Shown: in pieces, positions 15,408 through 25,224 of the stretch
Layout of the letters: each line of letters opens with the position of its first letter
How positions within the stretch are numbered: position 1 is the first letter of the stretch
Assembly: GCA_004362315.1 (NCBI GenBank)
Contig: SNWL01000005.1
Location: 1 to 64,000, forward strand
Direction: 5' to 3'
Length of the DNA: 64,000 bases
Source of the DNA: Mycobacterium sp. BK086
GTDB taxonomy: Bacteria; Actinomycetota; Actinomycetes; Mycobacteriales; Mycobacteriaceae
Made by a program: the position numbers and the translations under genes
The notes under the pieces: model-generated
Told to the model about the DNA's origin: nothing
The model's database searches: none
The model's input: only the letters and a program-made list of their open reading frames with translations

Positions 15408-18400
15408 TCACACCGTCGCGGGCACCCGCTCTCGCGCCGCCGTGCTGCGCATCTCGGCCCGCAGGGTGGTGAAGTCCGAGATCGTCTTGGCCGCAATGGT
15501 GGCCACCGGGCGCGCGTTGCGACTCGTCGCTTCGGTCTTCGACACCATGATCACGCTGTCGATGTAGGGCTGAATCGTGGTGGCGTTCTGCACGGTCGCC
15601 ACAATGACGAGCTGGAAGCCGAACTTCCGGAACGCCTGCAGCGCCTGCTGGGCGAACTGCGGATCGGATTTGGAGAACGCCTCGTCGAGCATCAGCTGCG
15701 CGAAAACCGGCTTGTTGTCCGCGCTTTCCGGATTGGCGAGGTTGAAGCTGAGCGCACCCGCCAGGCAGAACGCCATCAGCTTCTCCTGCTCACCACCGGA
15801 GTTGTCACCGGCGTTGCTGTGCGTGCGGATCAGCTCCTCGGTGCGGACATCCCATTCGGCGCAGTCGAACGTGAAGCGGTTGCGGACGTCCAGCGCGTCC
15901 CGTGTCCACGCCTTGTCCTCCGGCGCCGTCGACGCGAGCCGGTTGCGCAGCCGCAGGATGTCGGCGTACTGGTCCAGGATCGCCTGCTTGTCACCCAGAC
16001 CGACCTCGGCGATGCGCCGGGAGATCGCCCGCACGATCTCGGTCAGTTCGGCGACCGCGGTCAGGCTGCGGGGAGTGGCGCGCAACGTCAGCCGGGTGCC
16101 GCTGTTGAACTCGACCGCGCCCAGACCCGTGTTGACCCGGTCGATCTGCTCGCTGATCCGCCGCGTCTCCTGCTCGGCCACCCGATGCAGCGTGAGGATC
16201 GCGTCGGGCGCCTGCTCGGTGACCAGCCGCATCATCCGCTCGTAGGCCTCGGGCAGCTCGCGCTCGTCGATGTGGCGACACAGCGCCACGTAGTCGTGCA
16301 CCCGCTCATCGAAGACCTCGCTGTCGTTCGGGATCGCGTCGGGAAACGCGGTGTCGAACGTGTTGAGGATCCGGGCCAATTCGTCATACGACCGCCTGCG
16401 GCTTTCCCGTAGTTGTTCGCGTTCCCGGCGGATCGTGTTGAACACCGCCTCGCGGTGCGGTTCGGGATTGAGCACCTCCAGCGACACCGGCACCAGCACG
16501 GCATAGCGGTTCAGCAGCTCGGTCAGCGGCTCGGAGACGAACGGGGGCGCCAGCCGGTCCTGCAGGTCGAGCAGCTGGGTGCGCCGCGCGTCCAGATCGT
16601 CGCGCCGGGTCTGGATGGCCCCGCGCCGTGTCATCAGCGTCTGGATGTCCTCCCACACCTCGTCGGCGCGGGCGTTGAGCGCCTCGATGTCGGGGTTGTC
16701 GGCGAGCAGCAGTTCGTACTGCTCGCGCAGCCGGTCGGCGTGCCCGTCGGCGGTGTCGATGTCGACCTGATTCCACTGCGGGAACTGATCGCAGATCGCC
16801 TTGCACGCCGCGGACCGGTCCCGCCACTGCTGCCGTTGTGCCGCAATATCATCGGCGGCCCGCCGCGCCTGCTGAAAGGCCTCTTCGGCATGAGCCAGAT
16901 CGACAGTCAGGGCGTCGATCTTGGTGGCGAGCTCACCCTGGTAGATGTAATCGGACTGTTTGAGCGGACGCCGGTCGTCCTTGATGGCCAGCCGGTCGGA
17001 ATCCTTGTACAGGCCGGCGTCGGTGACCGCACGCCGGAACCGGGAGAACACATCGGGGGTGTCCACGCAGATGTGGTCGCCCGCCGCGGCGATGACATCG
17101 GCCGCTTCGGCCGCGCACGGGTGGGTCGGGTCGACCAGAAACAGCTTGCCAGCCAACGTGTTCGGGTCAGCTTCGACCGGATCGGTGCCGACGAGCGAAG
17201 CGCGCACATGATGCAGCTGCAGCCGCCCGCCCATGTTGGTCTCGTTGACGAACCGCAGCACCGCGGAGTACTGCTCGTCGGGCACCAGCAGTCGCAGTCC
17301 CACGCCCCGCAGCACCTTCTCCACGGCCACCCGCCAGCGGCTCTGGTCGGGTCGCAGGTCCATGAGCTCGGCGATGTAGGGCAGCTCGCCGGGGTCGACA
17401 CCGACTGCGGCGCAGATGTGTTCGCGCATGGTGATGGCGAACTCGGGCAGGGCCGAGCCGACGTGCTCGACCCGCTTGAGCTCCTTGGCGGCATCGTCGC
17501 GGGCGATCCGCGCGGCCTTCTGGGCGTACTCGGCGTCGGTGGACGCCTCGCGGCCCCGGTCCAGTTTGGCCAGCAGTTCGGTGACTTCGCCCGCGAGTTC
17601 CTCACGCAGATTCCAGAACTCGTCGGCATCGTCGGGCACGTCGATGTCCTGGGCGTTGAGCATCGATTCGTAGGCGGCCCGCCGGCGCGACACCTGCTCG
17701 GCCTGCGCCTCGGCGCCGGCCACCTGCGACTGCAACGGTCCCAGGTTGGCGCTGGATCCGCTGATCTGCGCGTTGAGCGAATCACCCTCGGCCTTCGCGA
17801 GATTCAGCTGACGGGTGACGTCCTCGTACTCGTTGCCGAGCTGATCGATGGTGGTGTCCAGCGAGGCGATCTGCGGCGAGCACTGTGCCAGCCGGACGTG
17901 GTCGGTGTAGGCCCGCACCATCGGCTGGTCCACCAGGTCGATAATGCCCAGATCGGAGGACTCCGAGGCGTAGCGCTGCTGGATCTTCTCGATATCGCCG
18001 AGGATCTTGCGCTTGCGCTGGGCGACGGCCAGCAGCTCGCGGGCCTCGACCAGCGGGTCGATCTGCTTGAGGGCTTCGGGCAGCCGGGTCAGGCTGCTGG
18101 GCTCGTCGAGCATGAATTCCCGGACGAACTGTTCCAGTCCACCAACGCTTTTCAGTGACTTGGCCTTGCCGAGCAGCTGCTGGGCGGCGTCGGAGGCGCG
18201 GATCCCGATGGTGGCGTACAGCTGGGCCAGATACTGCGATTCCACCTTGGTGGAGAACCGCCATTCGTCGTCCTTGAACACCCCGGAGTCGAAACGCCCT
18301 GCCGCCCAGCGGTTGCAGACGTCCTCGATATCGCGCGGTCCGTCGGCCAACACGAACCGGCTCGACGAATCCGAGCGCGATTCACCGGTGAGCCATTTCA

Positions 18401-18779
18401 GCACCAGCCCGGTCACGGTCCGGCCGGTGTTGGAGGTGTAGCTGACCGCGATGGCCGACCATGCGGTGCCTTCCCCGCGCAGGTACATCACCTTGCTGGT
18501 GCCGCCGTCGCTGCGCTGCCCCCACGCCCCGCGCACGTATTTGTCGACGGTGCGACGCCCCGCGCTGGAGCCGGCGGCGGTGTTATCGCCGGAGGCATTG
18601 AAGTTACGCCGGTTGAAGGGCAGGAAGCCGAGCGAAATCGCGTCCAGCAGAGACGATTTCCCGCTGCCGGAGGCGCCGGCGATCAGGGCGCCGCCGTCGC
18701 TGAACGGGATGTCGTGGTACCCGTCGAACACACCCCAGTTGATGACCTGCAGTCGCGACAAGTGGAACTGTTCAGCCAT
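15408..18779 (-). CDS. jetC: JetC: SMC/MukB-like ATPase of Wadjet (Ept/Mks) system
   Basis: A 1123-aa SMC-like protein. It has Walker [11 protein letters not shown] near residues 35-44, long coiled-coil arms rich in Glu, Arg and Leu (for example about 260-420 and 600-760), a hinge region between them, the ABC signature SGGEQEK near 994 and Walker B QLMLDEAF near 1030. It is the ATPase motor that loads on DNA and extrudes loops in Wadjet complexes, which recognise small circular plasmids. In M. smegmatis the equivalent is EptC. Both nucleotide half-sites look intact. The ATG at 18779 overlaps jetB by 8 nt and follows GGAGACC. Downstream, where jetD normally lies, the convergent MFS gene ends 1 nt away. 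Confidence 0.93.
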   Translation of the reverse strand: MAEQFHLSRLQVINWGVFDGYHDIPFSDGGALIAGASGSGKSSLLDAISLGFLPFNRRNFNASGDNTAAGSSAGRRTVDKYVRGAWGQRSDGGTSKVMYLRGEGTAWSAIAVSYTSNTGRTVTGLVLKWLTGESRSDSSSRFVLADGPRDIEDVCNRWAAGRFDSGVFKDDEWRFSTKVESQYLAQLYATIGIRASDAAQQLLGKAKSLKSVGGLEQFVREFMLDEPSSLTRLPEALKQIDPLVEARELLAVAQRKRKILGDIEKIQQRYASESSDLGIIDLVDQPMVRAYTDHVRLAQCSPQIASLDTTIDQLGNEYEDVTRQLNLAKAEGDSLNAQISGSSANLGPLQSQVAGAEAQAEQVSRRRAAYESMLNAQDIDVPDDADEFWNLREELAGEVTELLAKLDRGREASTDAEYAQKAARIARDDAAKELKRVEHVGSALPEFAITMREHICAAVGVDPGELPYIAELMDLRPDQSRWRVAVEKVLRGVGLRLLVPDEQYSAVLRFVNETNMGGRLQLHHVRASLVGTDPVEADPNTLAGKLFLVDPTHPCAAEAADVIAAAGDHICVDTPDVFSRFRRAVTDAGLYKDSDRLAIKDDRRPLKQSDYIYQGELATKIDALTVDLAHAEEAFQQARRAADDIAAQRQQWRDRSAACKAICDQFPQWNQVDIDTADGHADRLREQYELLLADNPDIEALNARADEVWEDIQTLMTRRGAIQTRRDDLDARRTQLLDLQDRLAPPFVSEPLTELLNRYAVLVPVSLEVLNPEPHREAVFNTIRREREQLRESRRRSYDELARILNTFDTAFPDAIPNDSEVFDERVHDYVALCRHIDERELPEAYERMMRLVTEQAPDAILTLHRVAEQETRRISEQIDRVNTGLGAVEFNSGTRLTLRATPRSLTAVAELTEIVRAISRRIAEVGLGDKQAILDQYADILRLRNRLASTAPEDKAWTRDALDVRNRFTFDCAEWDVRTEELIRTHSNAGDNSGGEQEKLMAFCLAGALSFNLANPESADNKPVFAQLMLDEAFSKSDPQFAQQALQAFRKFGFQLVIVATVQNATTIQPYIDSVIMVSKTEATSRNARPVATIAAKTISDFTTLRAEMRSTAARERVPATV

Positions 18780-19470
18780 CAAGCTGGGTCTCCTGTTCGT
18801 CGCGCTCCGGTGTGGCGCCGCCGGACAGCAGCAGTTCGAACTGCTGCTGCAACTCGGCGATCACCGAAGCGGTCATCACGGCGTTGATCACCGGGCTGAT
18901 GGTGTAGCTGTCTTCGTCGTCGCGGGTCTTGCGCAAGATGTCGAGCCCGGCAAGGCGGGCGATCGCGGCGTCGATGCGGGCGGTGAAGGTGACGGTGTCG
19001 CGGTCGACGTCGTTGAGCACGCCGGCGAACAGCCCGTGCACCTCGTCACGACTGATCAGCACGGCCTGGCCGCCTGCGGCGCGCATCATCTGCGCCAGGT
19101 GCAGCGCCAGGATGGAGTCGTAGGTACCCAGCGGTTCGCGGCGCAAAAGCTTGACGCCCCTTGCGGATTCGTAGCGCGCCTGTTCGATGAATGCGATATC
19201 GGTGCCGTCCACGATCCGCAGCATCAGATCGAGCTCGCTCAAGCGCACCGACAGCTGCGCACGGTATTCCAGCACCCAGCTGTACAGGTCCTGGTCGGCT
19301 TCGGCGCTGATGTAGCGGCGGGTGAGTAGCTGTTGCAGTGCCCAGCAGGCCCGGTCGGGCAGCTCGCTGACGTCGCCGTCGAAGCGCGGACGCCGTTGGT
19401 GCGGGGTGCGGGCGGTCTGGTCGACCTGGGGCAGCGCGTTGAAATCGATATCGGCGTCGGTTGTCGTCAT
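18772..19470 (-). CDS. jetB: JetB: DUF4194 / MukE-like subunit
   Basis: A 232-aa protein between jetA and jetC with the length, position and character of the DUF4194 (MukE-like) winged-helix subunit. The central helical part includes [36 protein letters not shown], split here by a loop, and the C-terminal part is acidic and Gln-rich. In Wadjet it bridges the kleisin JetA and the JetC heads. Its start overlaps jetA by 4 nt (ATGA) and its end overlaps jetC by 8 nt, so the three subunits are translationally coupled, as expected for a stoichiometric complex. Confidence 0.88.
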   Translation of the reverse strand: MTTTDADIDFNALPQVDQTARTPHQRRPRFDGDVSELPDRACWALQQLLTRRYISAEADQDLYSWVLEYRAQLSVRLSELDLMLRIVDGTDIAFIEQARYESARGVKLLRREPLGTYDSILALHLAQMMRAAGGQAVLISRDEVHGLFAGVLNDVDRDTVTFTARIDAAIARLAGLDILRKTRDDEDSYTISPVINAVMTASVIAELQQQFELLLSGGATPERDEQETQLDG

Positions 19471-20945
19471 GCGCTGGCTCCCAACAGGCTGGAGATCGGT
19501 TCGGTGAACACCAGGTGTGGAACCTCCATCTCGCGGTCACGTCCGTCCAGCGACTGGAACCGCACGGTGACCGACTCCGCCGGCGCCGCCGCGTCCGGTT
19601 GTTTGAGCGCCCAGGACCACAACACGATGACATGACCCAGATACGCGGCATCCAACATCTCCACAGCGTCGGGCAGGGACAGCCGCCCGCCCGCGTCGAT
19701 CGCGGTGTTGATCATCTCCGACATCGCGGGCGCGTCGACCTGGGTGGTGAGCGCGGCGAAGCTGGACAGGTCGAGCTCGCCCTCCGCGGCCTGGGCGGGC
19801 TTGGGATTGGACAGGTCGCCGATCCGAAAGCTCAGTGCGCCAATCGAACTGATGGCGTGCCGGGCCAGCGGGAGCTCGATGTCGAGGCGCGAGTCGGTGA
19901 GCGAGCTCTTGAGAAGTGCTCGTGCGGCGCCGATCGCGTCGCCCAGCTGACGGGCCACCCCGCGGCTCTGTTCCAGGGTTCCGAACGCGGTGAACCGCTT
20001 GACCCGCTGGGCGCAGCGCTGCTGGATGCGCTCCACCTCGTCGATCTGCTGGCCGACGAGCTCGAAGAACCCGGCCATCACCTTGCGCAGCGCGGGGTCC
20101 AGCGCGGGCAGGGCGTGGGCGACGGCCAGGACGTCGGCCTCGAACTCGGCGCGCTGATCGGGATCGTTGATCATCCGCAGGAAGGCGCGGTGGCTGTCGC
20201 GGCCCTGGGAGTCCCAGGCGGCCTGGTAGTCGGCGTACATCTGCCGCTGCCGGTCGCGGTAGGCCAGGTTGGAGTCGATCGGCTCGTCCAGGGCTGCGGT
20301 GGCCCGCTCGATCATCGTGCCGTACTGGCCGATGTCGGTGATCAGCCGTTCCATCTGCAGGGCGATGGCGTGGGCTTCGTCGTACATGTCGGTCATATCG
20401 ACGTCGGCGGAGCGATCGCCGAGGTCCTCGCCGCGTTCCAGGGCGTCGAGCTCGGCCTGCAGCGCCTCGATCTCGGCCTGGATGCCGGCGCGGATGCGGA
20501 CCGGGTCGTTGCCGACGCGCAGGGCGATCTGCTTGAGCCGGGCGGCGATGCCGTTGATGGACCCACCGGTGGCGATGGTGTCCTGGCGGCGCAGTCCGCG
20601 CAGGAAGTCCAGGGCGCGTCGGGCGTCCTGGGTGAGGTAGCAGAGGTTGCGTTCGATACCGCTGCGCTGGTCGGCCACCCGGTGCAGCCAGCCCTGGCTG
20701 GCCCAGCTCTTGATCAGGCCGAGGCCGGACTGCTCACCGCCGGGGCGGCCGAGGTCGTCGAGGTCGCGTTCCAGGCGCACCACCAGCTCGGTCTCCGGGA
20801 TCACGCCGTCGCTCAGATGGCGTTCCATCAAGGTGGCGTAGCCGCCGAGGTTGAGCGTGGCCAGCAGCCGGATCGTGGGGGAGCCCTGGATGTCGCGATT
20901 GATTTCGAGGAGGTCTGCGGCCGACAAGGTGGTGTCGTCGTCCAC
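19467..20945 (-). CDS. jetA: JetA: DUF3375 / MukF-like kleisin subunit
   Basis: A 492-aa protein with the DUF3375 pattern. It starts LSAADLLEINRDIQGSPTIRLL, continues with a winged-helix part (about 45-120, including LVVRLERDLDDLG), and has long helices in the middle (YRDRQRQMYADYQAAWDSQ). The C-terminal winged-helix part contains PHLVFTEPI. It is the kleisin that closes the JetC ring. The GTG at 20945 is preferred because GAGGGGGAA lies just upstream; an ATG further out at 21056 adds a low-complexity stretch with no RBS. It is the first gene of the operon. A palindrome-like GTTGGTCGGAC segment at 20966-20984 lies just upstream and could be regulatory. Confidence 0.9.
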   Translation of the reverse strand: MDDDTTLSAADLLEINRDIQGSPTIRLLATLNLGGYATLMERHLSDGVIPETELVVRLERDLDDLGRPGGEQSGLGLIKSWASQGWLHRVADQRSGIERNLCYLTQDARRALDFLRGLRRQDTIATGGSINGIAARLKQIALRVGNDPVRIRAGIQAEIEALQAELDALERGEDLGDRSADVDMTDMYDEAHAIALQMERLITDIGQYGTMIERATAALDEPIDSNLAYRDRQRQMYADYQAAWDSQGRDSHRAFLRMINDPDQRAEFEADVLAVAHALPALDPALRKVMAGFFELVGQQIDEVERIQQRCAQRVKRFTAFGTLEQSRGVARQLGDAIGAARALLKSSLTDSRLDIELPLARHAISSIGALSFRIGDLSNPKPAQAAEGELDLSSFAALTTQVDAPAMSEMINTAIDAGGRLSLPDAVEMLDAAYLGHVIVLWSWALKQPDAAAPAESVTVRFQSLDGRDREMEVPHLVFTEPISSLLGASA

Positions 20946-21102
20946 GCCGTTTCCCCCTCGATGTAGTTGGTCGGACGGTCCAACATAAGGGATCGCGGGG
21001 ACATCGGACGACGCCCGTGGGCGGGTGTCGGGAGCGGATCTGGAAAGCTCTGTCACAGGTGTCTCAGGAGTCCGCCTGAGTCACCCTAGCCCCAGTTCTA
21101 GG

Positions 21103-21543
21103 TCAGTCGGTGAAGTCGATCCGAACGCTGATGGGGTCGGACTGCAGTGCCTTGAACGTGGCGGTCACCAGGGGCGTCAGCATCGCGGACGTGGCAAAGG
21201 TCCGTGCTCGCGCGGCCGGGTCGTCATCGGGAACGAAACGTGCTGTACCGCTTCGCCATCGATTGCCCTGCCGGATGCGGACATTCGGGTCGTCGGCAAC
21301 ATTGAGCGCCCATCCGGACCGCCGCCCGTGCTGGGAGATCACCCACGCGCCGGTCTCGTCGAAGCGTGCCGACACGGGCACCGGCCGCCACTGGCCCGAC
21401 TTGCGGCCCATGGTCTGTAGTTCCGTCGCGAACGTGGTGCGCAAGCCAAGGCGTCCGAGCAGCGCGACAGTCGGGTTCGCGACGTAGCGACCGACGAACC
21501 GCTCGCGGCGAAACTTTCGTAGTGCCTGATTGGCCGTGCTCAT
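21103..21543 (-). CDS. Deazaflavin (F420)-dependent nitroreductase family protein
   Basis: A 146-aa DDN/Fgd-type split-beta-barrel protein. The family hallmark is GRKSGQWRPVPV at about residues 46-57, part of the F420/flavin phosphate site, followed by WVISQHGRRSGWALNV and a basic patch. Mycobacterial members use reduced F420 to reduce quinones or nitro compounds and often act in redox stress. The gene is divergent from a TetR regulator, with two palindromic operators between them, so repression by that regulator is likely. No membrane segment is evident beyond a short hydrophobic N-terminal half. Confidence 0.85.
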   Translation of the reverse strand: MSTANQALRKFRRERFVGRYVANPTVALLGRLGLRTTFATELQTMGRKSGQWRPVPVSARFDETGAWVISQHGRRSGWALNVADDPNVRIRQGNRWRSGTARFVPDDDPAARARTFATSAMLTPLVTATFKALQSDPISVRIDFTD

Positions 21544-21564
21544 GACGGTCTCCCTCTTCGATCA

Positions 21565-21584
21565 AGTAGACCGATCGATCTACT
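21565..21584. promoter_or_regulatory. Palindromic operator 1, TetR-type
   Basis: AGTAGACCGATCGATCTACT is a 20-bp palindrome with a single mismatched pair, lying between the divergent nitroreductase and TetR genes. Its size and centre are typical of TetR-family operators. It is 21 bp from the nitroreductase start. Confidence 0.75.
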
Positions 21585-21598
21585 ATGACTGTGAGGAT

Positions 21599-21618
21599 AG
21601 TAGACTGATTGGTCTAGT
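21599..21618. promoter_or_regulatory. Palindromic operator 2, TetR-type
   Basis: This site shares the core TAGAC-N6-GTCTA with operator 1 and lies 34 bp further on, close to three helical turns, ending 19 bp before the tetR start codon. Two such sites in one divergent region suggest cooperative autoregulation. Confidence 0.7.
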
Positions 21619-21637
21619 GCAACGGACGGAGACTGCG

Positions 21638-22201
21638 ATGTCTGCTCGACAACGCTTCATCGACACCACGATCGCGCTTGTGCGCCGGCGCGGAGTGGGC
21701 AGCGCGAGCGTCTCGCAGATCCTCGAGAACAGCGGGCTGGCGCGCCGGACCCTCTATCTGAATTTCCCCAATGGAAAGCCCGAATTGGTCGCAGCCGCAA
21801 CGGAATCCGCTGCGGCTGGGTTTACCTCGATGCTCGAAGAGATGGTCGCCGATGGAGACCCGATCGCCTCCGTCGAGGCGTTCGTCGGGGCGTGGGAGGC
21901 TGCGCTGGCCGGCGATGATTACTGCGCCGGATGTCCGATGGTCGCCGCCACCTTGGGTGGTACAGAGGCGCCTGCGGCGGCTCAGGCGGCGGCGAATGCC
22001 TTCACGCAGTGGGTGCGCCTCATCGCCGGGCCGTTGGAACGAGCCGGACTCGAGCCGGAGTCCGCCGAGGACCTGGCCACCACCGTGGTCGCGACCATTG
22101 AAGGCGCGGTCATTATGGCGATCGCGGCTCGATCGGCAATCCCGTTGCAGCGTGCTGGGCGGGATCTGGCGACGCTGATCCGGGTCAAGCTCGCGGCCTA
22201 A
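21638..22201 (+). CDS. TetR/AcrR family transcriptional regulator
   Basis: A 187-aa repressor. The N-terminal helix-turn-helix is typical: RQRFIDTTIALVRRRGVGSASVSQILENSGLARRTLYLNF, interrupted here by the family's usual turn residues. The C-terminal ligand domain carries CAGCPMVAATLGG, characteristic of the LmrA/YxaF-like branch that responds to flavonoid- or drug-like compounds. The ATG at 21638 is preferred; an upstream in-frame start would run through both operators. The gene is divergent from the F420-type nitroreductase. Convergent to it are the tandem MmpL genes, whose 3' end is 88 bp away beyond the 57-bp repeat. It probably represses itself and the nitroreductase. Confidence 0.88.
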   Translation: MSARQRFIDTTIALVRRRGVGSASVSQILENSGLARRTLYLNFPNGKPELVAAATESAAAGFTSMLEEMVADGDPIASVEAFVGAWEAALAGDDYCAGCPMVAATLGGTEAPAAAQAAANAFTQWVRLIAGPLERAGLEPESAEDLATTVVATIEGAVIMAIAARSAIPLQRAGRDLATLIRVKLAA

Positions 22202-22211
22202 TTCGGCGCCG

Positions 22212-22268
22212 CGAGTGTGCGTTCCCATACGCCGGCAGCGGCGTGTCGCGTACGAAACCGCACACTCG
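22212..22268. repeat. 57-bp intergenic inverted-repeat element, copy B
   Basis: This is the second copy of the element at 5931-5987, of the same length and orientation. Here the terminal inverted repeat extends to 10 bp (CGAGTGTGCG with CGCACACTCG). It lies between the convergent tetR and MmpL genes, 10 bp after the tetR stop and 21 bp before the MmpL stop. No T-tract follows it, so it is not an ordinary terminator. Confidence 0.8.
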
Positions 22269-22289
22269 TGGAGGGGGCCGCGCTGAGAG

Positions 22290-25175
22290 CTACCGCAGCA
22301 GCTTGCCGCTGTGCCGGGTGGCGAGCGGCCGGGGCCGCACGGTTCGCGGCCACCAGAACCAGCGGCCCATCAGCGCGGCGATCGACGGCGTCATGAACGC
22401 CCGCACCACCAGCGTGTCGAACAGCAGGCCCAGGCCGATCGTGGTTCCGACCTGAGCGACCACGATCATGCTGGACAGCGACATCGCCATCATCGTGAAC
22501 GCGAACACCAGGCCGGCGGCCGTCACCACCGAGCCGCTGCCGCCCATGGCGCGGATGATGCCGGTGTTGATGCCGGCCGGTATCTCTTCCTTCATCCGGG
22601 CGACCAGCAGCAGGTTGTAGTCGGCGCCCACGGCCAACAGGATGATGACGGCCATCGCGATCACGACGAATTGCAGCGGCATCCCGAGGATGTGCTGCCA
22701 CACCAGGATCGACAACCCGAACGACGTCCCCAGCGACAGCACGACGGTGCCGACGATCACCGCCGCCGCGACCAGGCTGCGGGTGATCAGCAGCATGATG
22801 ATGAAGATCAACGACAGCGCCGCCAGCCCGGCGATCCGCAGGTCGTACTTGTTGCCGTCCTGCATGTCCTTGAACGCCGATGCGGTGCCGCCCAGATAGA
22901 CCGTGGAGCCTTCCAGGGGCGTGCCCTTGATGGCTTCGAAGACGGCGGCTTTGATCGCGTCGATACGGCTCATACCCGCCTCCGACATCGGGTCGTCCTC
23001 GTGGGAGATGACGAAGCGGGTCGCGTGGCCGTCGGGGGAGATGAAGTTCTTCATGCCCCGTTTGATCACCTCGTTGTCGAAGATCTCCGGCGGGGCGTAG
23101 AACGTGTCGTCGTTGAGCGAGTTGTTGAACGCGGCAGCCATGGCCGAGGAATCCTCGTTCAGCGCGGCCATCTGATCCTGCATCCCGGACTGCGACGCCT
23201 GCAGTGTCAGCATCATGATCCGCATCCGCTTCATCGACTCGACCGACGACTTCATCAGCGGAATCATCTGGGGCATAACCGAATCGAGCCGATGCATGTC
23301 GGGAAGCAACTCTTGGATGTCGTCGGTCATGGTGTCGACTCCGTCGAGTGAGTCGAACGTCGACCGCACCGCCCAGCACAGCGGGATATCGAAACAGTGC
23401 GGCTCCCAATACAGGTAATTGCGGAGCGGGCGGAAGAAGTCGTCGAAGTCGGCGATGTGGTTGCGCAGGTCGGCGATATCGACGTACATGTCGTCGGTCT
23501 TGGCGACCATGTCGTGCATGGTGCCGCTCATCTTCTGCATCAAGTCGATCATCTGCGTCATCGTGTTGATGGTGTTCTGCATGTCCTCGCCCTGGACAAG
23601 CATGTCGGCCATCCGGTCCTGCATGTAGGAGCGGTTCATCGTCTGCAGCGACCCGCTGATGCTCATCTGAGCTGGAATTGTGCTGTATTTCAGCGGCTTT
23701 CCGTCAGGCCGGGTGATGGACTGCACGCGGCCGATACCGGGGACCTTGGCGACGGCCTTGGTGATCCGGTCGATCACCAGGAAGTCGGCCGAGTTGCGCA
23801 GATCCTGATTGGTCTCGATCAGCAGCATCTCGGGATTCATCCGGGCGGCGGGAAAGTGTCGCGCCGCGGCCGCCAAGCCCTGGTTGGCCGGCATATCGGC
23901 CGGAAGATACTTGGCGTCATCGTAATTGGGCTTGTAGCCGGGTATCGCGACAAGGCCGATCAGTGCGACCATGACCGTCGCGAACAGCACACCGGCGGGC
24001 CAGCGCACGACGAGTGCGCCGAGCTTGCGCCAGAACCGGATCCGCATGGCCCGCTTGGGTTCCAACAGTCCGAAGCGGCTGGCGACGGTGACAATCGACG
24101 GGCCGAGTGTCAGCGCCGAGAGCACCGCGACGACCATGCCGATGGCCAGCGGGACACCCAGCGTGCTGAAGTAGGGCAGCCGGGTGAAGGACAGGCAGAA
24201 CGTCGCACCGGCGATCGTCATACCCGAGGCCAGCACCACATGGGAGGTGCCGCGAAACATGGTGTAGTAGGCCGACTCCCGGCCCTCGCCATCGGAGCGG
24301 GCTTCCTGGTAGCGGCCGATGAGAAAGATGGCGTAGTCCGTGGTCGCGGCGAGCGCGAGCGGCACCAGGATCTGCGTGACGAACGTCGTCAAGCCGATCA
24401 CGTTGTGCCAGGCCAGGAATGCGACCGCACCCTGGGTCACCGACAGGCCCATGACGAGGATCACCAGCACGAGCCCGACGGTGACGACCGAACGGTAGAA
24501 GAACAGCAACATGAAGATGATGACGGCGATGGTGGCGATCTTCACCACCTGAATGCTCTTGGCGCCCTCCAGCAGCTGGTCGGCCTGCATGGCCGAGCCG
24601 CCGGTCACGAAGACCTTGACGCCCGGGGGCGGAGGCATGTCCTTGACGATCTTCTGGACCGCCGCCACAGACTCGTTGCCCAGGGATTCACCCATGTTCC
24701 CGCCGAGCGCGACCTGGACGTAGACGGCCTTCTGATCGGCGCTGAGCGCACCGGCCTCGGTGAGCGGATCGCCCCAGAAATCCTGGACATGCTTGACGTG
24801 GGTGGTGTCGGCCCGCAGGGCGGCGACCAACTCGCCGTAGTAGCGGCGCGCGTCGTTGTCCAGGGGGCGGTCGCCCTCCAACACGATCATCGCGGCGCTG
24901 TCGGTACTGGATTCCTCGAAGACCTTGCCCGAGCGCATCATCGCGATCACCGCGGGGGCATCCTTGGGAGACACCGACACCGCCCGCTCCTCGCCCACGA
25001 CGTCCAGCGACGGGACGAACACGGTGAGAAGGCCGATGAGGACGAGCCAGCCCAGGATGATCGGCACCGCCAACCGGCGGATCCACCGGGCAACCCCCGG
25101 TCGCCGTGGCTGATCGGCGGAGAGCTCACCGTGCCGATGCGGCACCTCGGTGTCAGTCCCCACGGCGACAGTCAT
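22290..25175 (-). CDS. MmpL family RND transporter (second of tandem pair)
   Basis: A 961-aa mycobacterial membrane protein large. It has an N-terminal transmembrane helix (about 33-53), a periplasmic porter domain, the first helix bundle with the proton-relay pair Asp280-Tyr281 ([13 protein letters not shown]), a second periplasmic domain rich in Met with paired cysteines ([10 protein letters not shown]), and the second bundle with Asp852-Tyr853 (VGADYNLLL). These proteins export lipids, glycolipids or siderophores across the plasma membrane. It lies 49 nt behind a close paralogue in the same direction, and no mmpS is present in the pair. The start ATG lacks a clear RBS, so expression may rely on coupling to the upstream gene. 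The substrate is unknown. Confidence 0.9.
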   Translation of the reverse strand: MTVAVGTDTEVPHRHGELSADQPRRPGVARWIRRLAVPIILGWLVLIGLLTVFVPSLDVVGEERAVSVSPKDAPAVIAMMRSGKVFEESSTDSAAMIVLEGDRPLDNDARRYYGELVAALRADTTHVKHVQDFWGDPLTEAGALSADQKAVYVQVALGGNMGESLGNESVAAVQKIVKDMPPPPGVKVFVTGGSAMQADQLLEGAKSIQVVKIATIAVIIFMLLFFYRSVVTVGLVLVILVMGLSVTQGAVAFLAWHNVIGLTTFVTQILVPLALAATTDYAIFLIGRYQEARSDGEGRESAYYTMFRGTSHVVLASGMTIAGATFCLSFTRLPYFSTLGVPLAIGMVVAVLSALTLGPSIVTVASRFGLLEPKRAMRIRFWRKLGALVVRWPAGVLFATVMVALIGLVAIPGYKPNYDDAKYLPADMPANQGLAAAARHFPAARMNPEMLLIETNQDLRNSADFLVIDRITKAVAKVPGIGRVQSITRPDGKPLKYSTIPAQMSISGSLQTMNRSYMQDRMADMLVQGEDMQNTINTMTQMIDLMQKMSGTMHDMVAKTDDMYVDIADLRNHIADFDDFFRPLRNYLYWEPHCFDIPLCWAVRSTFDSLDGVDTMTDDIQELLPDMHRLDSVMPQMIPLMKSSVESMKRMRIMMLTLQASQSGMQDQMAALNEDSSAMAAAFNNSLNDDTFYAPPEIFDNEVIKRGMKNFISPDGHATRFVISHEDDPMSEAGMSRIDAIKAAVFEAIKGTPLEGSTVYLGGTASAFKDMQDGNKYDLRIAGLAALSLIFIIMLLITRSLVAAAVIVGTVVLSLGTSFGLSILVWQHILGMPLQFVVIAMAVIILLAVGADYNLLLVARMKEEIPAGINTGIIRAMGGSGSVVTAAGLVFAFTMMAMSLSSMIVVAQVGTTIGLGLLFDTLVVRAFMTPSIAALMGRWFWWPRTVRPRPLATRHSGKLLR

Positions 25176-25224
25176 AGCAGACCGCGACGCGTCCCGGGGG
25201 ACGTCGATCAGATCGTTAGCGCAG

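Noticed and set aside
14039-15496. A 485-codon minus-strand frame opposite the MFS gene
   Set aside because: Its composition is Arg/Asp/Gln-rich low complexity with no motif. The MFS frame has sugar-porter signatures.
16413-18158. A 581-codon open frame on the plus strand inside jetC
   Set aside because: An antisense shadow; the minus strand carries SMC motifs and coiled coil in frame.
20957-20990. Palindrome-like GTTGGTCGGACGGTCCAAC before jetA
   Set aside because: Only the outer 5 bp of each arm pair well. It is too weak to call an operator, so it is noted in the jetA entry only.
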